A stretch of 55,927 nucleotides of DNA. Origin: Clostridia bacterium (lineage in GTDB: Bacteria; Bacillota; Clostridia; Oscillospirales; CAG-382). The position numbers and the translations under genes are program-made. The notes under the pieces were generated by a model that saw only the letters and a list, made by a program, of their open reading frames with translations, had not been told where the DNA came from and made no database searches. The stretch is from positions 1-55,927 of the forward strand of contig JAFXEB010000026.1 in assembly GCA_017521025.1 (NCBI GenBank), written 5' to 3'. Every line of letters begins with the position of its first letter. The stretch's first letter is position 1. Shown one piece after another: positions 33,381 through 41,874 of the stretch.

Positions 33381-33828
33381 CCAGATAATCGAGACCTCGC
33401 TAAGCAAGATAAAGACCGTTGCAGACAGCAACACCGTTATAGGCGAGCCTATACACCTGAACGATAATGTGGTGGTGCTCCCCTTCTCCAAGGTGAGCGT
33501 TGGCTTTGCGGCAGGGGGCGCCGACTATTTCGGCAAGAACCCCGAGAGCGCAGACAAAACTCAGTTTGCGGGTGGCAACGGCGCAGGCGTTTCGGTAACG
33601 CCCCTTGGCTTTATTATAGTTAACGGTACCGACGTGCAGGTTATCGACCTGAAGGCTCCCGTAGCGGCGGCTGAGAAGGCGGGTGACAACCCCGTTAGCA
33701 AGGCTATGGAGGGCATAAGCGCACTGATAGACAAGGTGCCCGAGCTTTGGGCAAAGATAAAGAGCAAGAAGAAGGGCGAGGAGGGCGAGACCCTTACCGA
33801 GACCGAGATAGAGGTAAAGCCCGAATAA
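33361..33828 (+). CDS. ytfJ: GerW/YtfJ-family sporulation protein
   Basis: 155 aa from the ATG at 33361, inside the end of the DUF2953 gene. The conserved core runs from TVIGEPIHLNDNVVVLPFSKVSVGF through GGNGAGVSVTPLGFIIV. The C terminus is Lys/Glu-rich. In Bacillus the family is needed for normal spore germination. Its presence suggests, but does not prove, that this organism forms spores, since non-sporulating Clostridia also keep it. Confidence 0.9.
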   Translation: MTNDKLNQIIETSLSKIKTVADSNTVIGEPIHLNDNVVVLPFSKVSVGFAAGGADYFGKNPESADKTQFAGGNGAGVSVTPLGFIIVNGTDVQVIDLKAPVAAAEKAGDNPVSKAMEGISALIDKVPELWAKIKSKKKGEEGETLTETEIEVKPE

Positions 33829-33839
33829 AGTACGCTTTT

Positions 33840-33858
33840 CCGCAATAAAATATTGCGG
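33840..33858 (+). promoter_or_regulatory. Hairpin overlapping the ribosome site of the carboxypeptidase gene
   Basis: CCGCAATA (33840-33847) and TATTGCGG (33851-33858) pair perfectly around an AAA loop. The right arm includes the first two bases of GGAGG (33857-33861), the only good ribosome site for the next gene, so folding would partly hide it. Confidence 0.6.
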
Positions 33859-35040
33859 AGGCGATGCGATATAAATACTGCAAGAGAGGGCTGCTGCCTT
33901 AGACCCCATAGGCTTTTTGTCTGCCTGCTTTTGTGTCTGTGCCTTGCCCTGACGGGCTGTGGCGGCAGGCTTGGGGCGGAATCGGAGACAGACGGCGGAG
34001 GGAGGCTGGAGGTAGGGCTGTACACCGTGAGGGAGGACCTTGCCCCGTCGGCAGAGGGGGCGGCACTGCTTGAGGCGGAGACGGGCACACTGCTTATGGC
34101 GAGGGGTGCTGACAAGCCTTTGCCTATGGCAAGCACCACCAAGATAATGACGGCGGCGGTAGTGCTTTTGTACGGCGACCTTACGGCGAGCTTTGCCATA
34201 CCCAAGGAGGCGGTGGGCGTAGAGGGCTCGTCGCTGTACCTTTCCGAGGGGGAGGTATTTACGGTAGAGGAGCTGCTTTACGGCCTGATGCTGGAGTCCG
34301 GGAACGATGCGGCGGTCGCCCTTGCCATAGCCGTGGCAGGGAGCGTGGAGGGCTTTGTGGCGCTGATGAACGCCACGGCGCTGAGTCTGGGGCTTGAGAG
34401 CACCCGATTTGCCAACCCCCACGGGTTGAGCGCAGAGGGGCACTACACCACTGCGGCAGAGCTTGCAAGGCTTACTGCCTATGCCCTTGGGATAGAGGGC
34501 TTTGAGGAGGTAGTCTCTACACGCTCTATGGAGCTGAAGGGCGAGGGGCACGAAAGGCGCTATCTGTTCAACCACAACAAGCTGCTTGGCGGCTATGACG
34601 GGATGATAGGCGTCAAGACCGGCTACACGGCGGCGGCAGGAAAATGTCTTGTTACGGCGGCACGGCGTGGGGATATGACCCTTGTGGCGGTGACGCTGAA
34701 CGACAGTCAGGACAAGGCTGACCACAGGGCAATGCTGGACTACGGCTTTGGCAGCTTTCGCAAGGTGGCGGCGGTGAGCTATGGAGAGAGCGTGGCTGTA
34801 CCCGTGACGGGCGGACGGCAGGGCGCCGTTATCGCTACGGCGAGGGAGGAGCTGTGGCTGTGTCTGCCCACCGACCTGAGCGTGGAGAAGATATACGATA
34901 TAAGGGCAGCCGAGGCACCCGTAAAGCAGGGGCAGACGGTGGCGTATATAAAGCTTTTTGCCCGGGGGAGCCTTGTGGCTGAGGTGCCCCTGTATGCGGC
35001 AGAGAGCGTGAAGAAACAGAAAAGGCTTTTGTTCTTTTAG
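33853..35040 (+). CDS. D-alanyl-D-alanine carboxypeptidase (DacF-like, S11)
   Basis: 395 aa if begun at the TTG at 33853. The penicillin-binding motifs are complete: STTK (Ser94 to Lys97), SGN (149-151) and KTG (255-257). A lipobox-like LTGC (Cys36) follows a hydrophobic stretch, so it may be a lipoprotein. The family trims the terminal D-Ala from peptidoglycan peptides. The start is unclear: an ATG at 33864 lies 2 bases after GGAGG but is in another frame and stops after 12 codons, and TTG has no ribosome site. The C-terminal domain after residue 280 is present. Product is sure, start is not. Confidence 0.85.
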   Translation: MRRRCDINTAREGCCLRPHRLFVCLLLCLCLALTGCGGRLGAESETDGGGRLEVGLYTVREDLAPSAEGAALLEAETGTLLMARGADKPLPMASTTKIMTAAVVLLYGDLTASFAIPKEAVGVEGSSLYLSEGEVFTVEELLYGLMLESGNDAAVALAIAVAGSVEGFVALMNATALSLGLESTRFANPHGLSAEGHYTTAAELARLTAYALGIEGFEEVVSTRSMELKGEGHERRYLFNHNKLLGGYDGMIGVKTGYTAAAGKCLVTAARRGDMTLVAVTLNDSQDKADHRAMLDYGFGSFRKVAAVSYGESVAVPVTGGRQGAVIATAREELWLCLPTDLSVEKIYDIRAAEAPVKQGQTVAYIKLFARGSLVAEVPLYAAESVKKQKRLLFF

Positions 35041-35059
35041 AACAGAAGTGGGATAGGAT

Positions 35060-35833
35060 ATGGAAAAGGTAAGACTGCAAAAATATATAGCGGACTGCGG
35101 ACTGATGTCCCGCCGTGCCGCCGAAAAGGAGATAGAGGCGGGCAACGTGACCGTAAACGGCGTGACTGCCACCATAGGGGAGAGCGTGACGCCGAGGAAG
35201 GACAAGGTGTGCCTTAACGGGGAGCCTGTTGTGTTCTCCAAGCGGTATCTGTACTATCTGCTCAACAAGCCTCAGGGTGTAGTGACCACTATGAGCGACG
35301 AGTTTGGCAGACGGACGGTGCGTGACCTGTTGCCCACCAAGGAAAGGGTGTACCCCGTGGGCAGGCTTGACAAGGACAGCGAGGGGCTTTTGCTTTGCAC
35401 CAATGACGGTGATCTGGCAAACAAGCTTATGCACCCTGCCTATCACCTGAAAAAGACCTATATAGTAAACGTAAGGGGTCACGTGGAGGGCAGTCTTGTG
35501 GATTCGCTGAGGGCGATGCGCACTCTTGAGGAGGAGCCCATAGCACCTGTAGAGGTGACTCTTGTAAATCGCAGTGAGAACGCCAGCGCCCTGCGCTTTG
35601 TGCTGAGCGAGGGTAAGAACCGTCAGATACGCCGTATGTGCGAGTCGGTAGGGCTGTCTGTGATGCAGCTCAGGCGTGTGTCTATCGGCGGCATCAACAT
35701 CAACGGGCTTGAGGTGGGTGCTTGGCGGCACCTTACCGCCAAGGAGCTTTCTGAGCTGAAGGCGGCGGTGGAAAAGAAAGGGAGAGAGAAGAATGGTAAA
35801 GGTAACACCCGAAATAGATACAGAAAAAATTAA
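35060..35833 (+). CDS. Ribosomal pseudouridine synthase, RluB/RsuA family
   Basis: 257 aa. An N-terminal S4 RNA-binding domain (residues 1-60) precedes the catalytic domain with GRLDKDSEGLLL, whose Asp104 is the expected nucleophile, and EGKNRQIRRM near residue 195. RluB acts on 23S rRNA and RsuA on 16S; the sequence favours RluB only weakly. The last 25 residues are basic. The end overlaps the next gene by 41 bp. Confidence 0.93.
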   Translation: MEKVRLQKYIADCGLMSRRAAEKEIEAGNVTVNGVTATIGESVTPRKDKVCLNGEPVVFSKRYLYYLLNKPQGVVTTMSDEFGRRTVRDLLPTKERVYPVGRLDKDSEGLLLCTNDGDLANKLMHPAYHLKKTYIVNVRGHVEGSLVDSLRAMRTLEEEPIAPVEVTLVNRSENASALRFVLSEGKNRQIRRMCESVGLSVMQLRRVSIGGININGLEVGAWRHLTAKELSELKAAVEKKGREKNGKGNTRNRYRKN

Positions 35834-36179
35834 GGCGCTGTGCGAGCTGACGGGCGCTCCCTATGAGGAGAATGCACTGTGCTACTTTATATACGTGGAC
35901 GGAAAGGTTGGCGGTCTGTGCCTGTTCAAGCTGACGGCAGAGGGCGGCAGGATAATAGCTTTGCGGAACCACCCCCGGGTGGATGACCGTGACGCACTGA
36001 TAATCGGCGGCAAGGCTTGCCTTGACTTTATAGAGCGCAAGAGCGGCTTTTACGCATATTTTGACGATAATGACACCCCCTTGGCAAAGGCCTTGGGCTT
36101 TGGTGAGAAGGAGGGGCGGCTGTATCTGGACATGCACGGCTATTTCGGCGGGTGCGGCTGCTGCAACAAAAAGCTATGA
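35793..36179 (+). CDS. Small conserved hypothetical protein, possibly GNAT-like
   Basis: 128 aa behind GGGAGAG. Alternating beta/alpha pattern with a central FIYVDGKVGGLCLFKL and IIGGKACLDFIERKSG, reminiscent of half of a GNAT acetyltransferase, but no acetyl-CoA loop can be seen. The C terminus GGCGCCNKKL has three close cysteines that could bind metal. It starts within the pseudouridine synthase gene and its stop overlaps yhbY (ATGA). Function unknown. Confidence 0.75.
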   Translation: MVKVTPEIDTEKIKALCELTGAPYEENALCYFIYVDGKVGGLCLFKLTAEGGRIIALRNHPRVDDRDALIIGGKACLDFIERKSGFYAYFDDNDTPLAKALGFGEKEGRLYLDMHGYFGGCGCCNKKL

Positions 36180-36469
36180 TAACTACTAAACAAAGAGCAT
36201 ATCTGCGTTCCCTTGCAAACAGTGTGGAGTGCATTATGCAGATAGGCAAGGGCGGTATTACCGAGAACCTTATAAAGACCGTGGGCGATGCGCTGGAGGC
36301 GAGGGAGATAGTGAAGCTTTCAGTCCTTGAGACCTGCCCCTACACCCCCAAGGAGTGTATGACGGAGCTTACCGAGGCGTTGCAGTGCGAGGCGGTGCAG
36401 GTCATCGGCAGGCGTTTGGTAATATACCGTGAGAGCGTGGAGAACAAGAAGATAGAGCTGCCCCGTTGA
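36176..36469 (+). CDS. yhbY: YhbY-family CRM-domain RNA-binding protein
   Basis: 98 aa from the ATG at 36176, which overlaps the preceding stop; the frame is open 8 codons further. A single CRM domain with the GxxG loop in QIGKGGIT. Relatives bind pre-50S ribosomal particles. It lies directly before nadD, the usual order in Bacillota. Confidence 0.92.
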   Translation: MITTKQRAYLRSLANSVECIMQIGKGGITENLIKTVGDALEAREIVKLSVLETCPYTPKECMTELTEALQCEAVQVIGRRLVIYRESVENKKIELPR

Positions 36470-36495
36470 CTTTCGACGGGCGCAGGGAGGGCTAT

Positions 36496-37752
36496 ATGGA
36501 GCAGAAAAGGCTTTTAGGGCTTTACGGCGGCACCTTTGACCCACCCCACAGGGCGCACGTGGCTTTGGCTAAGGCGTTTACGGACGCTTTCCCCGAAGCA
36601 GAGCTTTTGATAATGCCCTGCCTGATACCGCCCCACAAGGTGAGGGAGGCAGGTGCGGCAGAGGGCGAGGACAGACTTGCTATGGCAAGGCTTGCCTTCG
36701 GTGAGCTGGAGCGCACCGACGTCTCGGACTATGAGCTGAGGTCTGAGGGGACAAGCTATACATACCTGACGGTAAAGCACCTTAAGGAGCAGTACCCCCA
36801 AAGACGGCTGTGTCTGATAATGGGGCAGGATAACCTTGCCATAATGGAAAAATGGCGTGAGTACAGATATCTGTTAGCGAACTGCTCGCTGGCGGTGGCT
36901 ATCCGTGGGGACGAGCCTATAAGCGGCGATATAGAACGGCTGAGAAAGGCATACGGCGCCGATATACATCTGTTGAATATGGAGAAGGACGAGGTGTCCT
37001 CCACCACCGTGCGCCGCATTATCAGAGAGGGCGGTAACCCGAAGGAATACCTGAAGGGCACTGTGCTTGACTATATAAGGAGCCACCGACTTTACGGCTC
37101 GGCGACAGAGGAGGACAAGGCTATGCAGTCACTTCTTGCAAGGATATACGCACAGATAAACTGTCTGTCGCCTAAGCGCAGGCGTCATACCTATGGAGTG
37201 GAGAAGGCGGCGTTTATGCTGGCAAAGAACCACTACCCATGGCTTGACAGGCGGCTTGTAGCGGCGGCGGCACTGCTTCACGACTGCACCAAGGAGTACA
37301 GCGAGGAGGAGCAGCTTATCACCGCAGAGCGATTTGCGGTCTATTTCAACGAGCTGGAGCTTGAGGCGCCAAAGCTGAGGCACGCCGTAACGGGTGCGGC
37401 TGTGGCAAGGGTCGCCTTTGGTCTGCCTGAGGAGGCGGCAAACGCCATACTGTACCACACCACAGCCAAGGCAGATATGACGCCCCTTGAGAAGATACTG
37501 TATCTTGCGGATTTCACCGACGAGAACAGGAGCGACGAGCTGTGCGTTGCCGTCAGGCGAAGGTACTACGAGTATTTCGCCGCAGACAGAGGGACGGCGG
37601 TAGACAGGACCCTGCTTTATGCGCTGGAGCGCAGTATTGAGATACTGACAGAGGAATGTAAAAAGATACATCCGCATACTATTGAAGCAAGAAACTTTTT
37701 GAAGGAGAGTCTTGCGGATGAAGATAATAAGCGGAGGGCTGACAGCCAGTAA
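36496..37752 (+). CDS. nadD: NadD-YqeK fusion: nicotinate-nucleotide adenylyltransferase plus HD-domain Ap4A hydrolase
   Basis: 418 aa from the ATG at 36496 (GGGAGGG upstream). Residues 1-200 are NadD: GGTFDPPHRAH (11-21) and SSTTVR (168-173), making nicotinate adenine dinucleotide from nicotinate mononucleotide and ATP. Residues about 207-400 are YqeK: RHTYGV (His231), LLHDCTKEY (His262, Asp263), LYHTTAK (His321) and YLADF (Asp339), the metal site of symmetrical diadenosine tetraphosphate hydrolases. These are usually two adjacent genes; here one frame runs through both with no stop. The 3' end overlaps the LCP gene by about 35 bp. Confidence 0.92.
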   Translation: MEQKRLLGLYGGTFDPPHRAHVALAKAFTDAFPEAELLIMPCLIPPHKVREAGAAEGEDRLAMARLAFGELERTDVSDYELRSEGTSYTYLTVKHLKEQYPQRRLCLIMGQDNLAIMEKWREYRYLLANCSLAVAIRGDEPISGDIERLRKAYGADIHLLNMEKDEVSSTTVRRIIREGGNPKEYLKGTVLDYIRSHRLYGSATEEDKAMQSLLARIYAQINCLSPKRRRHTYGVEKAAFMLAKNHYPWLDRRLVAAAALLHDCTKEYSEEEQLITAERFAVYFNELELEAPKLRHAVTGAAVARVAFGLPEEAANAILYHTTAKADMTPLEKILYLADFTDENRSDELCVAVRRRYYEYFAADRGTAVDRTLLYALERSIEILTEECKKIHPHTIEARNFLKESLADEDNKRRADSQ

Positions 37753-38851
37753 CCGACGGAGCGCTGTGCTTACCGTCCTTGCCTTGGTGCTTTGCCTTAC
37801 GGTGCTGTTTTCCGTCGCCTACCAAAAGGGCAGAACGGGTGCGGCGGAGGGCACAGGCGGCGCAGAGGATGCCGTGGGCGGCGACTACATTTACGGACTG
37901 CTTGGGGACGGCGCCCTATCGGTGAACGGGGAGAGCGGAGACAGCCTTGGCAGTACAGAGCTGCGCCGCAACGTGCTTGTGCTGGGCAAGGACTATGACA
38001 GCACGAGGACAGACGCCATAATCTGCGTTTCCATAGGCAGTGAGGGGATAAGCACCCTGCAGATACCCCGTGACACCTACGTGACCGAAGGCGACTACTG
38101 CGGCAGGATAAACACCCTGCTGCCACGCTACAAGACGGTAGCTGAAAAGGCAGGCGCTGAGGATGCGGTGGCTACGGGCATTGCTCGGCTTATGGAGAAG
38201 ATAGAGGCGGATTTCGGCATAAGGCTTCACAATTACGTTTTTCTTGACAGCGCCGCCGTGGCGGAGCTGACGGATGCGGTAGGCGGCGTTACGCTGGAGG
38301 TGCCTGCCGACATAGATTTTGTGGATGAGAGCCGTGGTATGAGCCTGCACCTGAAGGAGGGGCGACAGACCCTTACGGGGGAGCAGGCGGCGCAGTTTGT
38401 ACGCTACCGTGAGGGCTATCCTCAGGCAGACCTTGGCAGGATAGAGGCGCAAAAGCTTTACGCCGCCGCTATGCTTGAGCGGCTTACGGGGCTTGGTTCT
38501 GCAAGCACCGCCGCAAGGCTTGCGGAGATACTGTCACGCTACGTCAAGACCGACCTTGAGGCGGAGGAGATAGCGGAGCTTGCGGTGCGGCTTTGCACTG
38601 CGGCGTCAGACAAGGTGGTAATGTACACCCTGCCCGGTAACGGGGTCAAGGTCAACGGCGCAAGCTATTACGGTGCCTACCGTGAGCTTGCCGCTGATAT
38701 AGCCGTAAAGGGCTTTGGTGCCCCTTCGGCGACCGCCCTTGCGGTGCCCGATTTCTACGCTACCTCCACAGGGGGCTACAGGGATACGGAGGGCGTGCGG
38801 CTTTCCACCGTGCTGGAGCACGGGCTGGCGATACCCGTGTATGCGGACTGA
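37718..38851 (+). CDS. LytR-CpsA-Psr (LCP) family cell-wall ligase
   Basis: 377 aa from ATG 37718; a TTG two codons earlier (37712) is also possible. A membrane helix lies at about residues 12-33, and the LCP domain faces outward, with NVLVLGKDYDSTRTDAIICV, LQIPRDTYV, GRINTLLPRYK and a final RYREGYPQADLGRIEAQK. The family attaches anionic polymers to peptidoglycan using polyprenyl-phosphate donors. It lies between nadD-yqeK and rsfS, the common order in Clostridia. Confidence 0.92.
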   Translation: MKIISGGLTASNRRSAVLTVLALVLCLTVLFSVAYQKGRTGAAEGTGGAEDAVGGDYIYGLLGDGALSVNGESGDSLGSTELRRNVLVLGKDYDSTRTDAIICVSIGSEGISTLQIPRDTYVTEGDYCGRINTLLPRYKTVAEKAGAEDAVATGIARLMEKIEADFGIRLHNYVFLDSAAVAELTDAVGGVTLEVPADIDFVDESRGMSLHLKEGRQTLTGEQAAQFVRYREGYPQADLGRIEAQKLYAAAMLERLTGLGSASTAARLAEILSRYVKTDLEAEEIAELAVRLCTAASDKVVMYTLPGNGVKVNGASYYGAYRELAADIAVKGFGAPSATALAVPDFYATSTGGYRDTEGVRLSTVLEHGLAIPVYAD

Positions 38852-38922
38852 TAAAACCGAAAACGATATATAAACAATATATTTAAATAAAACATATTTT
38901 CTATATAAGGAAGGACAAAACC

Positions 38923-39294
38923 ATGGAAAACAAACAGGAAATGGCTGTAAAAGAAGCCGCCACTATGGCGAAGATAGCCGCTGAGGCGCTTGACAGTAAG
39001 AAGGGCGTTGACGTAACGGTGCTTTCCGTTGCAAAGCAGACGGTGCTGGCTGACTATTTTGTAATAGCCACGGGCACCTCCTCTACCCACGTCCGTGCGC
39101 TGGCTGACGAGGCTGAGTTCAAGCTTAAGGAGGCAGGCTTTGTCTGTGGCCACGTAGAGGGTCACGGCGACTGGAAGCTTTTGGACTATCATTCTGTGAT
39201 AATCCACGTTTTCACCAAGGAGGCAAGAGAGTTTTACAAGCTTGAAAAGCTCTGGACCGACGCCGAGGTGCTAAGCGACGAGGAAGCAGAGTAA
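38923..39294 (+). CDS. rsfS: Ribosome silencing factor RsfS
   Basis: 123 aa; binds ribosomal protein uL14 and blocks subunit joining in starvation. DYFVIATGTSSTHVRALAD and GHGDWKLLDYHSVIIHVF are the family signatures. ATATAAGGAAGG precedes the ATG. The 71-bp AT-rich gap before it may hold a promoter, but I could not assign boxes with confidence. leuS follows after 27 bp. Confidence 0.95.
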   Translation: MENKQEMAVKEAATMAKIAAEALDSKKGVDVTVLSVAKQTVLADYFVIATGTSSTHVRALADEAEFKLKEAGFVCGHVEGHGDWKLLDYHSVIIHVFTKEAREFYKLEKLWTDAEVLSDEEAE

Positions 39295-39321
39295 TATTGT
39301 TGAAAGGAATATAGGAGAGTT

Positions 39322-41721
39322 ATGAAGTATTCACACAAGGATATAGAAAAGAAGTGGCAGGACAGGTGGGACGCAGAGAAGGCGTTTGCCGCCACCAATG
39401 ACCGTTCAAAGCCTAAGTATTTTGCTTTGGTAGAGTTCCCCTACCCCTCGGGCGCAGGTCTGCACGTAGGTCACCCCAGACCCTACACCGCTCTTGATAT
39501 AGTCAGCAGAAAGCGCCGTATGGAGGGCTATAACGTGCTGTATCCCATGGGTTGGGACGCTTTCGGTCTGCCCACCGAGAACTACGCTATAAAGAACAAG
39601 ATGCATCCCCGTACCGTTACCGAAAACAACGTAAAGCGCTTTAAGGGTCAGCTTAAGTCCTTGGGCTTTGCCTTTGATTGGGACAGGGAAATAAACACCA
39701 CGGACGAGAGGTATTATAAGTGGACCCAGTGGATATTCCTCCAGCTTTTCAAGAAGGGTCTTGCTTATAAAAAGGAGATGAACGTAAACTGGTGCACCTC
39801 CTGTAAGGTAGTGCTTGCCAACGAGGAGGTCGTTGGCGGCAAGTGCGAGCGCTGCGGCAGTGACGTTGTGCGCAAGGCCAAGAGCCAGTGGATGCTTAAG
39901 ATAACCGAGTACGCCGACAGGCTTATCGACGACCTTGACACCGTTGACTATATTGAGCGTGTCAAGCTTGCGGAGAAGAACTGGATAGGCCGCTCCTACG
40001 GCGCAGAGGTGAACTTTGATACCAGCCGTGGCGATAAGCTGAAGGTGTTCACCACCCGTCCCGACACCCTCTACGGCGCAACCTATATGGTTATCGCTCC
40101 CGAGCACCCCTATGTTGAGAAATGGAAGGACAGCCTCAGCAATTACGAGGACATAATCGCCTACAGAGAGGCCGCCGCCAAGAAGAGCGACTTTGAGCGC
40201 ACGGAGATGGCTAAGGATAAGACGGGCGTGCGCCTTGAGGGCGTGAGCGCCATAAACCCCATGACGGGCAAGGAGATACCTATTTTCGTTTCTGACTACG
40301 TGCTTATCACCTACGGCACGGGCGCAATAATGGCAGTCCCTGCTCACGATGACAGAGACTGGGAGTTTGCAAAGGTCTTTGGTCTGCCTATTATTGAGGT
40401 AGTGGCAGGCGGCAACGTTGAGGAGGCCGCCTTTACCGACGTTGAGACGGGCGTTATGGTCAACAGCGGCATACTTAACGGCCTTGAGGTAAAGGACGCT
40501 AAGCAGCGTATTATAGAGCATCTTACCGAGCTTGGCATCGGCGAGAAGAAAGTCAACTACAAACTTCGTGACTGGGTATTCTCCCGTCAGCGCTATTGGG
40601 GTGAGCCTATCCCTCTTGTTTACTGTGAGCACTGCGGCTGGCAGCCTATTGATGAGAAGGACCTGCCCCTGACCCTGCCCGAGGTGGAGAGCTATGAGCC
40701 CACCGATAACGGCGAGTCGCCCCTTGCCACCATGACCGACTGGGTCAACACCACCTGCCCTAAGTGCGGCGCAAGCGCAAAACGTGAGACCGACACCATG
40801 CCTCAGTGGGCAGGCTCGTCCTGGTACTTTATGCGCTACTGCGACCCCTATAACGATGAAGCCTTCGCCTCTAAGGAGGCGCTGGACTATTGGCTCCCCG
40901 TTGACTGGTACAACGGCGGTATGGAGCACGCTACCCTGCATCTGCTGTACTCCCGCTTCTGGTCCAAGGTGCTTTATGACCTTGGCTTTATCTCCTGCCC
41001 CGAGCCTTATCTCAAGCGCACCTCTCACGGTATGATACTGGGCGAGGACGGGGAGAAGATGTCTAAATCCCGTGGCAACGTAGTCAACCCCGACGACGTT
41101 GTGGAGGAGTTCGGCGCAGACACCATGCGTCTGTACGAGATGTTCATAGGCGACTTTGAAAAGAGCGCACCTTGGTCCACCAACAGCGTAAAGGGTTGCC
41201 GCCGTTTCCTTGACAGGTTTGCGGCTCTGAACGATAAGATCGTTCCCACAATCAGCCCCGAGCTTGAAAAATCACTGCACAAGACCATTATGAAGGTCAC
41301 AAACGATATAGAGGCGATGAAGTTCAACACCGCTATCGCCGCTATGATGACCCTGCTTAACGATATCCACTCCGCAGGCGGCGCAGACGTGGAGACCCTT
41401 AAGACCTTCGCACTGCTGCTCTGCCCCTTTGCCCCCCATCTGGCTGAGGAAATGTGGGCATCCCTCGGCGGCAAGGGTCTGGCTTCTCTCGCTCCTTGGC
41501 CCAAGTATGACGAGAGCAAGACCGTAGACGCAAGCATTGAGGTAGCAGTTTCCGTCCTCGGCAAGTTCCAGGGCACCGTTACCGTTGCTGTGGACGCCGA
41601 TGAGGACACTGTATATGCCGAGGCGCTTAAGCTGGAAAAGGTACTTGCCCGCATAGAGGGGAAGCAAGTGTTTAAGAAGATATTTATTCCTAATAAGATG
41701 CTTAATATCCTCTGCAAGTAA
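39322..41721 (+). CDS. leuS: Leucyl-tRNA synthetase
   Basis: 799 aa, a class I synthetase that charges tRNA-Leu. [14 protein letters not shown] holds the HIGH motif (HVGH), the editing domain includes [15 protein letters not shown], and [12 protein letters not shown] (near residue 579) is the KMSKS loop. Length matches bacterial LeuRS of the short type. Only 27 bp separate it from rsfS, so there is no room for a T-box leader; control would come from further upstream. Confidence 0.98.
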   Translation: MKYSHKDIEKKWQDRWDAEKAFAATNDRSKPKYFALVEFPYPSGAGLHVGHPRPYTALDIVSRKRRMEGYNVLYPMGWDAFGLPTENYAIKNKMHPRTVTENNVKRFKGQLKSLGFAFDWDREINTTDERYYKWTQWIFLQLFKKGLAYKKEMNVNWCTSCKVVLANEEVVGGKCERCGSDVVRKAKSQWMLKITEYADRLIDDLDTVDYIERVKLAEKNWIGRSYGAEVNFDTSRGDKLKVFTTRPDTLYGATYMVIAPEHPYVEKWKDSLSNYEDIIAYREAAAKKSDFERTEMAKDKTGVRLEGVSAINPMTGKEIPIFVSDYVLITYGTGAIMAVPAHDDRDWEFAKVFGLPIIEVVAGGNVEEAAFTDVETGVMVNSGILNGLEVKDAKQRIIEHLTELGIGEKKVNYKLRDWVFSRQRYWGEPIPLVYCEHCGWQPIDEKDLPLTLPEVESYEPTDNGESPLATMTDWVNTTCPKCGASAKRETDTMPQWAGSSWYFMRYCDPYNDEAFASKEALDYWLPVDWYNGGMEHATLHLLYSRFWSKVLYDLGFISCPEPYLKRTSHGMILGEDGEKMSKSRGNVVNPDDVVEEFGADTMRLYEMFIGDFEKSAPWSTNSVKGCRRFLDRFAALNDKIVPTISPELEKSLHKTIMKVTNDIEAMKFNTAIAAMMTLLNDIHSAGGADVETLKTFALLLCPFAPHLAEEMWASLGGKGLASLAPWPKYDESKTVDASIEVAVSVLGKFQGTVTVAVDADEDTVYAEALKLEKVLARIEGKQVFKKIFIPNKMLNILCK

Positions 41722-41736
41722 GGACACACGGCGACA

Positions 41737-41779
41737 GCCGTAAGGCGACGGGCGAAGTGTGGGCTGTGAGAGCAGCCGT
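41737..41779 (+). repeat. Partial copy 3 of the dispersed repeat element
   Basis: GCCGTAAGGCGACGG, then a GCGAAGTGTG linker, then hairpin GGCTGT-GAGA-GCAGCC. It aligns with hairpins 2 and 3 of copy 1 with about nine mismatches and lacks hairpin 1. It sits between leuS and its terminator. Confidence 0.65.
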
Positions 41780-41813
41780 AAGCGAAATAGCACAAAAATT
41801 ATATAAAGCAGTA

Positions 41814-41841
41814 CAAGGGACGGCAAAGCCGTCCCTTGTTT
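41814..41841 (+). terminator. Terminator after leuS
   Basis: An 11-bp perfect stem CAAGGGACGGC (41814-41824) / GCCGTCCCTTG (41828-41838), loop AAA, then TTTC. The T-run is short. Confidence 0.7.
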
Positions 41842-41874
41842 CATCTTAAACCAAAGATATTCATTTTTTGCGCT

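Noticed and set aside
39295..39321. T-box leader before leuS
   Set aside because: Only 27 bp separate rsfS and leuS, too short for a T-box.
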